From NCBI GenBank assembly GCA_964465015.1, contig CAYXHP010000125.1, positions 1 through 43,455 on the forward strand: DNA of 43,455 nucleotides. Direction: 5' to 3'. The position numbers and the translations under genes were made by a program. This document shows, piece by piece, positions 1 to 8,500 of this stretch. This DNA comes from Humimonas sp964465015. Its GTDB lineage: Bacteria > Gemmatimonadota > Gemmatimonadetes > Palauibacterales > Palauibacteraceae. Under the pieces are notes generated by a model, which was not told where the DNA came from, did no database searches, and worked only from the letters and a program-made list of their open reading frames with translations. Positions within the stretch are counted from its first letter, which is position 1. Each line of letters starts with the position of its first letter.

Positions 1-157
1 CGGAGCTCGTCCTCGACCTGCTGACGTCGCCAGCGGTTGCGCAGGGCGATCGCCACGGCCTTCTTGGCCTCGTCCTGGCCGATGATGTATTCGTCCAGCT
101 CGCGGACGATCTCCCGCGGTGTCCAGTCCGTGGTCGTTCCCCGCTCCTCGGACGCGG
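1..157 (-). CDS. hslU: HslU ATPase, N-terminal fragment without a start codon (runs off window)
   Basis: HslU is the AAA+ unfoldase that feeds proteins to the HslV peptidase in the cytoplasm. From about position 122 downward the frame reads TPREIVRELDEYIIGQ and then a segment containing AIALRNRWRR, which is the classic HslU N-terminus; the rest lies outside the window. The HslU frame is open only back to a TGA at 213-215, and no ATG, GTG or TTG occurs between that stop and the conserved start of the protein. The gene therefore has no visible initiation codon, and it sits in a different frame from the upstream hslV. This suggests that a short stretch holding the end of hslV and the start of hslU is missing here, by real deletion or assembly error. 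The family identity is certain; the integrity of the gene is not. Confidence 0.8.
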
Positions 158-598
158 TGCCCGCGCCGCGGCGAGCGCGTACGTACCGCCCGAACCGAGC
201 GCCAGGATCCCATCATCCGGCTCGATGACCTCCCCCGTGCCCGAGATCAGAAAGCTGTGGGTCCGATCGGCCACGCCCAGGAGCGCCTCGAGTCGGCGCA
301 GGAACTTGTCGCCCCGCCACTCTTTGGCGAGCTCGACCGCGGCCCGGGTCAGATTTCCCGGGTGCCGCTCCAGCTGCGCCTCGAACTTCTCGAACAGGGT
401 GAAGGCGTCCGCGACCGACCCGGCGAACCCGGCCAGGATCGTGCCGTCCTTGAGACGGCGTACCTTGCGGGCCCGCGCCTTCATCACCGTGTCGTCCATG
501 GTCACCTGCCCGTCGCCGCCGATGGCCACACGGCCGTCGCGGCGCACGCACAGGATGGTCGTGGCATCGAGCCAGTGGGGTGCGCCTTCCTTCCTCAT
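158..598 (-). CDS. hslV: HslV peptidase, C-terminally truncated
   Basis: HslV is the Thr-type proteolytic core of the HslUV (ClpQY) protease. The protein starts at ATG 598 with a GGAG site seven bases upstream. A short propeptide precedes the mature N-terminus TTILCVRRDG; counting from that Thr1, the catalytic-site Asp17 and Lys33 are in place, and the conserved GSGG follows near residue 124. The match continues to YALAAARA near position 158 and then stops abruptly. About 37 residues that normally follow (in E. coli the helix and the ICIYTN strand) are absent, and the frame runs on without a stop through out-of-frame hslU sequence to the window edge. Gene order topA-xerC-hslV-hslU is conserved in several phyla, so position supports identity. 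Either the enzyme is broken or about 100-130 bp have been lost from the assembly. Confidence 0.85.
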
Positions 599-635
599 GC
601 CGTCGCTCCGTGCGTCGTCCCGCCCTCCCCGGCAC

Positions 636-1574
636 TCACTCGGCCCGGGGGTGGGCCTGGCGATAGACCCTCTTCAGCCGCTCGCGCGAGGTGTGGGTGT
701 AGATCCTCGTCGTCGAGAGGCTCGCGTGGCCCAGCAGCTCCTTCACCGCGAGGAGGTCCGCTCCCCGGTCCAGCATGTGCGTGGCGAAGGAGTGCCGTAG
801 CGCGTGCGTCGACAAGCGCTCGCCCTCCGCCACGGCGTCCAGCGTTCGGGTGACCGCTCTCTGGATCTGGCGCCGGGACAGCCGGGTTCCCCTGACCGAG
901 ACGAACAGCGGCAGCCGCCGCTCATCCGCGCGGTGCTTCGCTACCCCCGAGCGCGCCGGAAGATAGTCCCGGATCGCGCCCGCGGCGGGCCGACCCACGG
1001 GGACGATGCGCTCCTTCCTGCCTTTACCGACCACGCGCACCTGGCGTGAAGCCAGGTCCAGGCTCTCGAGGTCCAGCTGCTGCGCCTCTGCCAACCGCAA
1101 GCCGCAGGAATACAGGAGCTCCACCAGGGCCCGGTTCCGCAAGGCGAGAAAGCCGCCATCGGCCGACGCGCGCTCGCCCAGGAGCTCGAACAGACGCTCG
1201 GCCTGTTCGTCCGAGAGGTGCCCGGGGAGCGTCCGCTCCCGGTCCGGGGAGCGCACCATCCGGGCCGGGCTCGACGGCACCTGTCCGGTCCGGTGCAGGA
1301 AGCGGAACAGGGCCCGGACCGCCGCGAGCTTCCGGGCCATGGTGGAGCGGGACCGTCCGCGGCGATCCTGCTCCCCGAGGAAGGCTCGAATCGTCTGGCG
1401 GTCCACCGCCTCCCACCGCCAGGCGCGCGTTCCGAGGTAGCCATCCAGGAAGCCCGCGAAGTCCTCGAGGTCCCGTCGATACCCGTCCACGGTGTGCGGC
1501 GAGAGCATCCGTTCCTTCTCCGCGTAGCGGAGGAAGTCCCGGATCTCGGCGCGCGCTCCCCCGGGCTCCGACAT
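636..1574 (-). CDS. xerC: Tyrosine recombinase XerC
   Basis: Site-specific recombinase of 312 residues that with a partner resolves chromosome dimers at dif sites. An N-terminal SAM-like core-binding domain spans about residues 8-95 and the catalytic domain about 118-305. All catalytic residues are visible: Arg160 in CGLRLAE, Lys184 in GKGRKE, His257 and Arg260 in HALRHSF, His283 in LGHAS and the nucleophile Tyr292 in RIYTH. Length is normal for XerC/XerD. It starts 13 bases after the topA stop and ends 37 bases before hslV, so it probably belongs to one transcript with them. XerC rather than XerD is chosen from the topA-xerC-hslVU order known in other bacteria; sequence alone does not separate the two firmly. 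Confidence 0.9.
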   Translation of the reverse strand: MSEPGGARAEIRDFLRYAEKERMLSPHTVDGYRRDLEDFAGFLDGYLGTRAWRWEAVDRQTIRAFLGEQDRRGRSRSTMARKLAAVRALFRFLHRTGQVPSSPARMVRSPDRERTLPGHLSDEQAERLFELLGERASADGGFLALRNRALVELLYSCGLRLAEAQQLDLESLDLASRQVRVVGKGRKERIVPVGRPAAGAIRDYLPARSGVAKHRADERRLPLFVSVRGTRLSRRQIQRAVTRTLDAVAEGERLSTHALRHSFATHMLDRGADLLAVKELLGHASLSTTRIYTHTSRERLKRVYRQAHPRAE

Positions 1575-1587
1575 GCCCTGTCGCAGC

Positions 1588-4158
1588 TCAGGAGGAGGCG
1601 CGAGCCCGCTTGGCCGCGAGGAGCTCGACGGCCTGCTCCATCGTGACGTCGTCCAGCCCGGTACCCTTGGGAAGCGAGGCGTTGGTGCGGCCGTGCTTCA
1701 CGTACGGCCCGTAGCGACCCACGTACACGGCCACGGGCTTCCCGTCGTCCGGGTGCTCACCGAGTGTCCGAACCGGTCCGGAACGCCCGCGGCGCCGTCC
1801 CTTCTTGGGCTGGGCGAGGAGCTCCAGCGCCCGCTCGAGCGAGAGGTCCAGCGGGTCGTCCTCCGCCTGCAGCGAGCGGTAGTCCCCCTCGTGGACCACG
1901 TAGGGTCCGTAGCGGCCGATACCGACCCGCACGGGCTCGCCGTCGTCCGGGTGCTCACCCACCGGATACGGCATGGCGAGGAGCTTGAGCGCCTGCTCGA
2001 GCCGCACCTCGTCGTAGTTGAGTCCCTCGGGCAGGGAGGTGCGCCTGGGCTTGCTACCCTTCTCCCCCTTCTCGCCCAGCTGCACGTAGGGTCCGAAGCG
2101 GCCGGTCATCACGTAGACGGTCTCCCCGGTGTCGGGGTCCTCCCCGAGCTCGCGGGGCCCCTCGGCCTTCCTCTCGAGCAGCCGGAGTGCGTCATCCTCC
2201 CTCAGGTCCGCCGGCGCCACGCCCTCCGGCACCGACGCGGTCAGCCGATCGCCGTTGCGCTCCAGCTCGAGGAAAGGACCGTACTTGCCGATCCGAACAC
2301 GGGGTTCGAACCCCTCGAGCACCACGGTGGATGCCTCGCGAGGGTCGATCCGGTCCTCGTGCTCGTCGATCCGGGCATCGAGTCCCTCGGCGCCCGAGTA
2401 GAAGTCGGCCAGCCACTCGCGCCAGTCGACTTCGCCCTCGGCGATCCGGTCCAGGGAGCCCTCCATCTGGGCGGTGAAGCTCGTGTCCACGAGATCCGGG
2501 AAGTGGTCCTCGAGGAGATGCGTCACGGCGAAAGCGGTCCAGGTCGGGACCAGCTGCTTCCCCTCTTTCTCCGCGTAGCCCCGCTCCTGGATGGTGGAGA
2601 TGATGGCCGCGTACGTGCTCGGACGGCCGATCCCCGCGCTCTCGAGCGCCTTGACCAGCGTGGCCTCGGTGTAGCGGGCCGGCGGCCGGGTCTCGTGCGA
2701 CTGGGCCTCCAGCTCCCGCAGCCTGAGCACGTCTCCCTCGGACAGGTCCGGAAGCAGCACCTCCTGGTCCTCCAGTGCCGCCTCCGGATCGTCGGATCCT
2801 TCCACGTACGCACGGAAGAAGCCCGCGAACTCGAGCACCTTGCCGCTGGCACGGAACTCAGCGTCCGCCGCCCCGATGCGCACGGTGAGGTGGCGCTGGC
2901 GGGCGTCGGCCATCTGCGTGGCCACGGTACGCTTCCAGATGAGGTCGTACAGGCGCGCCTCGCCCCCCGACAGGGGGAGCTCCTCCACCGTCCGCATGGC
3001 CGTGCCCGCCGGCCGAATCGCCTCGTGCGCCTCCTGCGCCGCCTTGGAGGTGGTCCGATAGCGCCGCGGCGAGGCGCTCAGGTACTCGTCCCCGTACAGG
3101 TCCAGGACCCGGGAGCGGGCGGCCTGGATGGCCTGATCGGACAGGTTCACCGAGTCGGTGCGCATGTAGGTGATGTGACCCGCCTCATACAGGCTCTGCG
3201 CCAGTCGCATGGTCTGGCGGGCCGACAGGTTGAGCTTCCGGTTGGCCTCCTGTTGGAGGCTCGAGGTGGTGAACGGAGCGTAGGGGCTGCGGGTCGAGTG
3301 CCGCTCGTCGATCCCGGCCACGCGGAACTCGGCGTCCGACAGCCGGTCCCGGAGGGCCGAAGCCGCCTCTTCGTCCAGGAGGAGGACCTCCCTCCCCTCG
3401 AAGAGACGCCCCGTGTGCTCATCGAAGTCCCCGCCGGTGGGCACGCGGACGTCACCGACCTGCGCGAGTCCGGCATCGAAGGCCGTGCCGGAGGCGGTGA
3501 GGTGAGCCAGGAGGTCCCACCAGCCGGCAGAGCGGAATGCGCGCCGAGCCCGCTCGCGCTCGACCAGGAGCCGCACCGCCACCGACTGCACGCGACCGGC
3601 GGACAGGCCCGGCGAGATCTTCTTCCACAGGAGCGGTGAAAGGCGGTAGCCCACCAGTCGGTCCAGAATCCGCCGCGCCTGCTGCGCCTCGACTTGCTTC
3701 ATGTCGATCGGGCCCGGATGCGCGAGCGCCTCCCGCAGCGCCTCGGGCGTGATCTCGTGGAAGGTGATGCGCCGGAAGCGCTCGCCGTCGGTGCGGTCGA
3801 AGCCGAGCTCGCGGGCCACGTGGAAGGCGATGGCCTCGCCTTCGCGGTCGGGGTCGGTGGCGAGGAGGATGTCCTCCGCCTGGCGCGCCGCCGACCGGAG
3901 CGCCTTGAGGACGTTCCCCTTGCCGCGGATCGTGACGTATTCGGGCTCGAATCCCGACTCCACGTCGACGCCGAGGTCGCTCTTGGGAAGGTCCTTCACG
4001 TGACCGACCGTGGCCTCGACCCGGTACCCGCTACCGAGATATCCCTCGAGGGTGCGCGCCTTGGCGGGGGACTCCACGATGACCAGGTGCGAGACCCCGC
4101 CTCCGGCGCGCCCCCTCCTCTGGCCGCCCTTCTTCTTTCCGGTTCCTGCCTTTGCCAT
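1588..4158 (-). CDS. topA: DNA topoisomerase I with C-terminal repeats and no zinc fingers
   Basis: Type IA topoisomerase, relaxing negative supercoils. With the ATG at 4158 the protein has 856 residues. A Lys/Arg/Gly-rich tail of about 20 residues precedes the Toprim domain, which has its first acidic residue in IVESPAKA (Glu29) and metal ligands in DPDREGE (about 102-108). The active-site tyrosine is in ITYMRTDS (about residue 331). From about residue 610 there are four repeats of the type IGKYGPF, TGRFGPYV, IGRYGPYV and VGRYGPYV, the Toprim_Crpt class, each linked to a P-D-x-GE/GK segment. The protein contains no cysteine, so the four-Cys zinc ribbons of the E. coli enzyme are absent. A GTG at 4197 in the same frame would add 13 residues; the ribosome site does not decide between them (GAGGG is only two bases before the ATG). 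Confidence 0.93.
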   Translation of the reverse strand: MAKAGTGKKKGGQRRGRAGGGVSHLVIVESPAKARTLEGYLGSGYRVEATVGHVKDLPKSDLGVDVESGFEPEYVTIRGKGNVLKALRSAARQAEDILLATDPDREGEAIAFHVARELGFDRTDGERFRRITFHEITPEALREALAHPGPIDMKQVEAQQARRILDRLVGYRLSPLLWKKISPGLSAGRVQSVAVRLLVERERARRAFRSAGWWDLLAHLTASGTAFDAGLAQVGDVRVPTGGDFDEHTGRLFEGREVLLLDEEAASALRDRLSDAEFRVAGIDERHSTRSPYAPFTTSSLQQEANRKLNLSARQTMRLAQSLYEAGHITYMRTDSVNLSDQAIQAARSRVLDLYGDEYLSASPRRYRTTSKAAQEAHEAIRPAGTAMRTVEELPLSGGEARLYDLIWKRTVATQMADARQRHLTVRIGAADAEFRASGKVLEFAGFFRAYVEGSDDPEAALEDQEVLLPDLSEGDVLRLRELEAQSHETRPPARYTEATLVKALESAGIGRPSTYAAIISTIQERGYAEKEGKQLVPTWTAFAVTHLLEDHFPDLVDTSFTAQMEGSLDRIAEGEVDWREWLADFYSGAEGLDARIDEHEDRIDPREASTVVLEGFEPRVRIGKYGPFLELERNGDRLTASVPEGVAPADLREDDALRLLERKAEGPRELGEDPDTGETVYVMTGRFGPYVQLGEKGEKGSKPRRTSLPEGLNYDEVRLEQALKLLAMPYPVGEHPDDGEPVRVGIGRYGPYVVHEGDYRSLQAEDDPLDLSLERALELLAQPKKGRRRGRSGPVRTLGEHPDDGKPVAVYVGRYGPYVKHGRTNASLPKGTGLDDVTMEQAVELLAAKRARASS

Positions 4159-4260
4159 GGCCCTCGCTGGGGATCTCGGGTTCGTCGCTGCACCCACGGT
4201 CGCCTGTGGTAGCCGCAGGGCGGCGGCGTGTTCCGCCCCCCGCGTGCCGGAATCCGCCCC

Positions 4261-4770
4261 CTATGCCACCCCGAGCAGATCGAGGATCCGGTCGGTCACC
4301 TGCTCGGGCGTCCTCCCGTCCGTGTCGACGGCAAGCTCGGCCCGGGCGTAGTCCCCGAGACGTTCATCCAGGAGGTTCCGCACCGATCGCTCCGGAGCCT
4401 CCGGGTTCAGCATCGGGCGCCCCTCCACGCGTCCTCGCAGCCGTCGGACCACCATCGGAGGACTCACGCGGAGCCAGACGCGGACCGCGTCCGGCCACCG
4501 GTCACGCAGCTCGGGGCGGGCCATCCATCCGCCACCGGTGGCCACCACGACATCGCGAGCTCCGTCCAGCTCCCTGGTGACCCTCGCCTCCATCTCCCGG
4601 AAGCCCGCCTCGCCCCCCGAGGTGAAGAGCTCCGCGATCGGCCGCCCCGCCACCGACTCGACCTCCTCGTCCAGGTCGACGAACGGGCGTCCCAGGCGCG
4701 CCGCGAGCAGCCGGCCCACGGTGGTCTTCCCCGCGGCCATGAAGCCGACCAGGACGATGCGCCGACTCAC
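4261..4770 (-). CDS. aroK: Shikimate kinase
   Basis: Phosphorylates shikimate with ATP, the fifth step of the chorismate pathway. The start is the GTG at 4770, which overlaps the aroC stop as GTGA; this gives 169 residues, the usual family length, whereas longer in-frame starts would only read the aroC gene in another frame. The P-loop is GFMAAGKT (residues 9-16), followed by the shikimate-binding Asp in VDLDEE (about 34), the FREME arginine (about 58) and the glycine-rich ATGGG. A lid region carries VEGRPML. Overlap with aroC means translational coupling of two consecutive-pathway enzymes. About 100 bases without a gene separate it from topA. Confidence 0.93.
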   Translation of the reverse strand: MSRRIVLVGFMAAGKTTVGRLLAARLGRPFVDLDEEVESVAGRPIAELFTSGGEAGFREMEARVTRELDGARDVVVATGGGWMARPELRDRWPDAVRVWLRVSPPMVVRRLRGRVEGRPMLNPEAPERSVRNLLDERLGDYARAELAVDTDGRTPEQVTDRILDLLGVA

Positions 4771-5972
4771 GCGGGGCCGAATCGGCGCGCCGCGACCCGG
4801 TCGAGGTACGTCTCGAAGTGGTCTCTCATCTCCGCCAGGGAGTCCCCTCCGAACTTCTCCCGCAGGGCGTCGGTCAGCACGATGGACACCATGGCCTCCC
4901 CCACAATGCCGGCCGCTGGCACGGCGCACACGTCGCTGCGCTCCCGAACGGCACGAGCCCGCTCGCCGGTCCGCACATCCACGCTCTCCAGCGGGCGCAT
5001 GAGTGTGCTCAGCGGCTTCATCGCCACCCGCACCACGAGCGGCTCGCCCGTGGTCGTGCCGCCTTCGAGGCCTCCCGCGTTGTTCCGCCTGCGCGCGAAC
5101 CCGCCGCTGCGACGACGCGCCGGGTCACGGTCGATCTCGTCGTGGACCTCCGAGCCCCGCAGTCGCGCGGCGCGAAACCCCATCCCGATCTCCACGCCCT
5201 TCTGCGCCTGGATCGACATGAGCGCGCCGGCCAGACGCGCATCGAGCCGCCGATCCCAGGAGACGTGGCTGCCCAGCCCCACGGGGAGCCCGGTGGCCAC
5301 CACCTCGAACACACCCCCCAGGGTGTCTCCCTCCGAGCCCGCCCGGTCGATGGCCTCGACCATGGCTTCCGAGGCGTCGGGGTCCAGGCACCGGACGGGC
5401 GATGCGGCGGCCGCCTCGCCAATGTCGGTCGGCATGGGCTCGGGCCGGCGTGCCTCCACGCCGCCCAGCGCCGTCACGTGACTCGCGACCCCGATGCCGA
5501 ACTCGTCCAGCAGCCGGCGCGCCACGGCCCCGGCCGCGACGCGGCCCGCGGTCTCGCGCGCACTCGAGCGCTCGAGCACGTCCCGCGCGTCGGCGCGGTC
5601 GTACTTGAGCATCCCGACCAGGTCGGCGTGTCCCGGACGCGGTAGATACACCCGGCGGAGCGCATCGTCGTCGGCTCCGGGCACCGGCTTCACGGACATG
5701 GCCGTGCGCCAGTTCTCCCAGTCCCGGTTCTCGATCCACACGGCGATGGGCGAGCCGAGGGTCTCGCCGAGCCGGACCCCGCTCAGGATGCGGCCCGCGT
5801 CTTCCTCGATCGCCATGCGCCCGCCACGTCCGTAGCCGGCCTGGCGTCGGGCCAGATCGCGGGCAATGTGGAGAGGCTCGAGAGGGAGACCGGCCGGCAC
5901 GCCCTCGACCACGACCAGCATGCCCTGCCCGTGCGATTCGCCGGCCGTCGTGAATCGGAAGTGCGTCAGCAT
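4767..5972 (-). CDS. aroC: Chorismate synthase
   Basis: Converts 5-enolpyruvylshikimate-3-phosphate to chorismate using reduced FMN; 401 residues. Family signatures are all present: TAGESHGQGM near the N-terminus, the phosphate-binding RRQAGYGRGGRM around residues 43-54, RRNNAGGLEGGTTTGEP around 293-309, and DVCAVPAAGIVGEAM near the C-terminus. It is the first gene after the hairpin terminator that ends the pil operon, so it probably has its own promoter in the 5973-6076 gap, though I see no convincing -35/-10 pair there. It is coupled to aroK by a 4-base overlap. In many Gammaproteobacteria pilQ is also followed by aro genes (aroK-aroB), so this neighbourhood is a recurrent theme. Confidence 0.95.
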   Translation of the reverse strand: MLTHFRFTTAGESHGQGMLVVVEGVPAGLPLEPLHIARDLARRQAGYGRGGRMAIEEDAGRILSGVRLGETLGSPIAVWIENRDWENWRTAMSVKPVPGADDDALRRVYLPRPGHADLVGMLKYDRADARDVLERSSARETAGRVAAGAVARRLLDEFGIGVASHVTALGGVEARRPEPMPTDIGEAAAASPVRCLDPDASEAMVEAIDRAGSEGDTLGGVFEVVATGLPVGLGSHVSWDRRLDARLAGALMSIQAQKGVEIGMGFRAARLRGSEVHDEIDRDPARRRSGGFARRRNNAGGLEGGTTTGEPLVVRVAMKPLSTLMRPLESVDVRTGERARAVRERSDVCAVPAAGIVGEAMVSIVLTDALREKFGGDSLAEMRDHFETYLDRVAARRFGPA

Positions 5973-6076
5973 GCGGCCCGTCCCGAACTCGCTCTTCGAT
6001 CGTACCGGTGCGCCGTCCGTGCGACGATGACCCCATCGCCGCAGCGCCGAATGGTAACCCGGGTGCCGGGGGCGGG

Positions 6077-6118
6077 AAAGCGCAAAGGCCGGCCGGCGCG
6101 CCTCGCGCCGGCCGGCCT
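6077..6118 (-). terminator. Rho-independent terminator after pilQ
   Basis: A perfect 15-bp inverted repeat, AGGCCGGCCGGCGCG (6086-6100) with its complement at 6104-6118, is separated by a three-base loop. On the minus strand the stem is followed by TTTGCGCTTT, a broken T-run. It lies 36 bases after the pilQ stop and about 105 bases before aroC, so it separates pilMNOPQ from the aro genes. Confidence 0.85.
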
Positions 6119-6153
6119 CGGTGCCGGTCTCGCCCTTGGGAAGCCCGGGGACC

Positions 6154-8010
6154 TCAGCTGGTCGCGGGCTCCGGCGTTCCGACGATGTGCGGCGTGACCA
6201 GGATGATCAGGTCGCGCTTGTTCTCCTGGTGCGACTGCGTCTTGAACAGGCTCCCCAGCACCGGGATGTCCATCAGGAGGGGAATCCCGCTCTCGTTTCG
6301 GGTCACGGTGCTCTCGGTGAGGCCGCCGATCACGGCCGTCTCCCCGTTGTTGAGCAGCACGCGGCTGTCACCCGTCTGCTCGGAGAAGTTGAACCCGAGG
6401 CCGCCTATCTGGGACTTATCCTGCACCTCGGAGCGCTCGGCGTGCAGGTCGACTAGGATCTGGTTGTTGTTGGTGATGTGCGGAGTCACCTGCAGGATGA
6501 TGCCGGTGTCCTCGAACTGGACATTCACGGTGGCCTGCTGCAGCTGGGCCTGTGGCTCGAGGATCCGGATCGGGGTGCGCTCGCCCACCTGGATCCGGGC
6601 CATGTGGTTGTCCACCACCTGGATCGCGGGCGCCGCCTGGACGTCGGTGAGACCATGCTGCTGCAGGGCCTCGAGGAATGTGAACAGCGAGAACTGCCCG
6701 ATCGCCGTCTCCGCGAGGATCTGCAGGGCGTTGTCGGCGGTGAAGGCGCCCGCGTTGGCCACCGCGGCCACCGAGCTCCCGGCCAGGTTCACGAACGTCT
6801 GCTTGAACTGCGTCTGGGTCTGCTGGTTCTGACCCGACGTCTGGTTGGCCTGGTCGGTGGGCTGGATCGGCTCGGTGAACTGCGCGCCCCGGCGGTCCTT
6901 GAGATCGTAGGCGATCCCGAGGTTCTTCAGGTTCGTGCGGTCCACGAACACGATCTTGGCCTCGATCGACACCTGCGGGATGCGCCGGTCGAGCGCTTTC
7001 ACGAGGCTGTCCATCCGGGCCACCGTGTTGGGCGCGTCGGAGACGATCACCGAGTTCGTCCCCTTGTACGCCACGACCTGCCCCTTGGGGGTGGCCAGCT
7101 TCTGCAGCGTGGCGGCCACCGAGTCGGCGCCGGCGTAGTTGATCCGGAATACCCGGGTCTCGGTCTGCAGCGTGTCCCGGCTGTGCAGCTCCGAGAGCTT
7201 GTCCACGACGATGATGCCGCTCTGCATGCGGCGCCATCCCAGGCCCTGGGCCGAGAGGATGGCGTCCAGGGCGACGTCCCACGGCTGGTTCTTGATGTCG
7301 ATCCCGCGGACGGTCATGCCGGCCGCGGCCGCGCTCGGGACGATTGACACGCCCGAGAACTCGGAGAAGCCGGCCAGGACGTCGAGCATCGAGGCGCTGT
7401 CGTACGTGACCGAGATGCGGGGCTGCGTGGTGGCCTGCTGGGCCACCGGTAGCCGATGCGAGACGGGCCGCGCGGCGACGGTATGCTCCGGGCCCGCGCT
7501 GCCGGACGGATCCGTGTCGCCCACCGCACGGCGGGCCACGGCGGGCGTCGGTGCGGACGCGTCCGACGTGCCCGCCTCGTGGGCGACCGCCGGCCCCGTG
7601 CTCCAGGACTCGAAAGACGTGCCCGGGTTCTGGAACCGGAGGTGAACGGCATCGCCGTCCCGCTCGACCTTGTACTCCTCCGAGCGGCTCAGGTCGAAGA
7701 CGAGCCGCACCACGTCATCACGGAACTGGCTCGTGCGCAGCCGAACGACGCCACCGCGTCCGATATTCTCGTAGTCGCTGTGCGGCAGGGCGTGCCGCGC
7801 TCCCTCCACGTCCACGATGAGGCGCGCGGGATCCGAGAGCTGGAAGTCCTGCACGTCGACCCGACCGCTGGTCAGGATCGTGATCTCGGTCTCCTGGCCG
7901 GCGGGGGCGATGCGCACCGCGTTCACCGACCCCGCGGGCGTGGCCGGACCGCCCGGGGGCAGGAAGCCCCAGAGCGCCAGCAGCGCGGGGAGGACAGTCC
8001 GAATGATCAT
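6154..8010 (-). CDS. pilQ: Type IV pilus secretin PilQ
   Basis: Outer-membrane channel through which the pilus fibre passes; 618 residues. A hydrophobic signal segment covers about residues 1-26. An AMIN peptidoglycan-binding domain follows (about 28-128), then a low-complexity linker rich in Ala/Ser/Thr (130-195), an STN/N0 domain (about 198-275, TVRGIDIKNQPWDVAL), a secretin N1-type domain (about 283-355, with YKGTNSVIVSDAPN) and the secretin barrel domain (about 430-610). The family signature ends in GIPLLMDIPVLGSLFK, and the C-terminus reads DLIILVTPHIV. Its ATG overlaps the pilP stop as ATGA, with an AAGGAG ribosome site. It is the last gene of pilMNOPQ, before a strong terminator. Only one AMIN domain is evident where many PilQ proteins have two. 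Confidence 0.95.
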   Translation of the reverse strand: MIIRTVLPALLALWGFLPPGGPATPAGSVNAVRIAPAGQETEITILTSGRVDVQDFQLSDPARLIVDVEGARHALPHSDYENIGRGGVVRLRTSQFRDDVVRLVFDLSRSEEYKVERDGDAVHLRFQNPGTSFESWSTGPAVAHEAGTSDASAPTPAVARRAVGDTDPSGSAGPEHTVAARPVSHRLPVAQQATTQPRISVTYDSASMLDVLAGFSEFSGVSIVPSAAAAGMTVRGIDIKNQPWDVALDAILSAQGLGWRRMQSGIIVVDKLSELHSRDTLQTETRVFRINYAGADSVAATLQKLATPKGQVVAYKGTNSVIVSDAPNTVARMDSLVKALDRRIPQVSIEAKIVFVDRTNLKNLGIAYDLKDRRGAQFTEPIQPTDQANQTSGQNQQTQTQFKQTFVNLAGSSVAAVANAGAFTADNALQILAETAIGQFSLFTFLEALQQHGLTDVQAAPAIQVVDNHMARIQVGERTPIRILEPQAQLQQATVNVQFEDTGIILQVTPHITNNNQILVDLHAERSEVQDKSQIGGLGFNFSEQTGDSRVLLNNGETAVIGGLTESTVTRNESGIPLLMDIPVLGSLFKTQSHQENKRDLIILVTPHIVGTPEPATS

Positions 8011-8498
8011 CCTGACGTCTCCTTGTCCTGCTTCTTGACCTGGAGGACCTCGCTACGGCTCAGGCCGAAGCCCGAGACCGCGAAGGACACCTCATCGGGG
8101 CGGATGCGCTGGACACGGGCCTGTCCCACGCGCTCGCCCTCGTGCACCCGGTAGCGCTTGCCGGTCGTCCGATCGACCAGGACGGCCACGCTCCCGAGCC
8201 TCTCGTTGTAGATGACGCCCGTGAGCTCGAGGTTCTCGAACCTCGGCCCCAGCGCCTCACCCGCGTTGAGCGGCGTGAACGGATTGCGGCCGCCGGTCGG
8301 ATAGTGGAACACTTCCCGGCGATAGTCGAGCGCGACGGCGTCGCCGGGCTGTGCCTGGCTCGAGGCCGTGTCGGCCGCTCGTGCGCCCGTCGAGTCCTGG
8401 GCGCGACCCGCCGCGGGCGTCACGAACGCCAGGCCCGCCGCCGCAAGTATCACGACCAGGGCGCGTGGAACGGCTCGGCTGCTTCCACCGGACGACAT
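8007..8498 (-). CDS. pilP: Type IV pilus assembly lipoprotein-like protein PilP
   Basis: PilP links the inner-membrane PilN/PilO complex to the N0 domain of PilQ. The ATG at 8498 is chosen because GGAGG lies six bases upstream; a TTG six bases earlier has no spacing for that site. This gives 163 residues. An N-terminal hydrophobic segment (about 11-32) ends in an Ala-x-Ala-type signal peptidase site, and no lipobox cysteine is present, so it may be a soluble or signal-anchored periplasmic protein, unlike classical PilP lipoproteins. The C-terminal beta domain (about 60-155) contains NPFTPL, an LTGVIYN-type strand and RYRVHEGERVG, typical of PilP. It sits between pilO and pilQ and overlaps pilQ by four bases. 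Confidence 0.88.
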   Translation of the reverse strand: MSSGGSSRAVPRALVVILAAAGLAFVTPAAGRAQDSTGARAADTASSQAQPGDAVALDYRREVFHYPTGGRNPFTPLNAGEALGPRFENLELTGVIYNERLGSVAVLVDRTTGKRYRVHEGERVGQARVQRIRPDEVSFAVSGFGLSRSEVLQVKKQDKETSG

Positions 8499-8500
8499 CC

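Noticed and set aside
1573..3639. Plus-strand open frame of about 688 codons across topA
   Set aside because: It is antisense to a certain gene and is kept open only by high GC; its amino-acid composition is implausible, with no recognisable domain.
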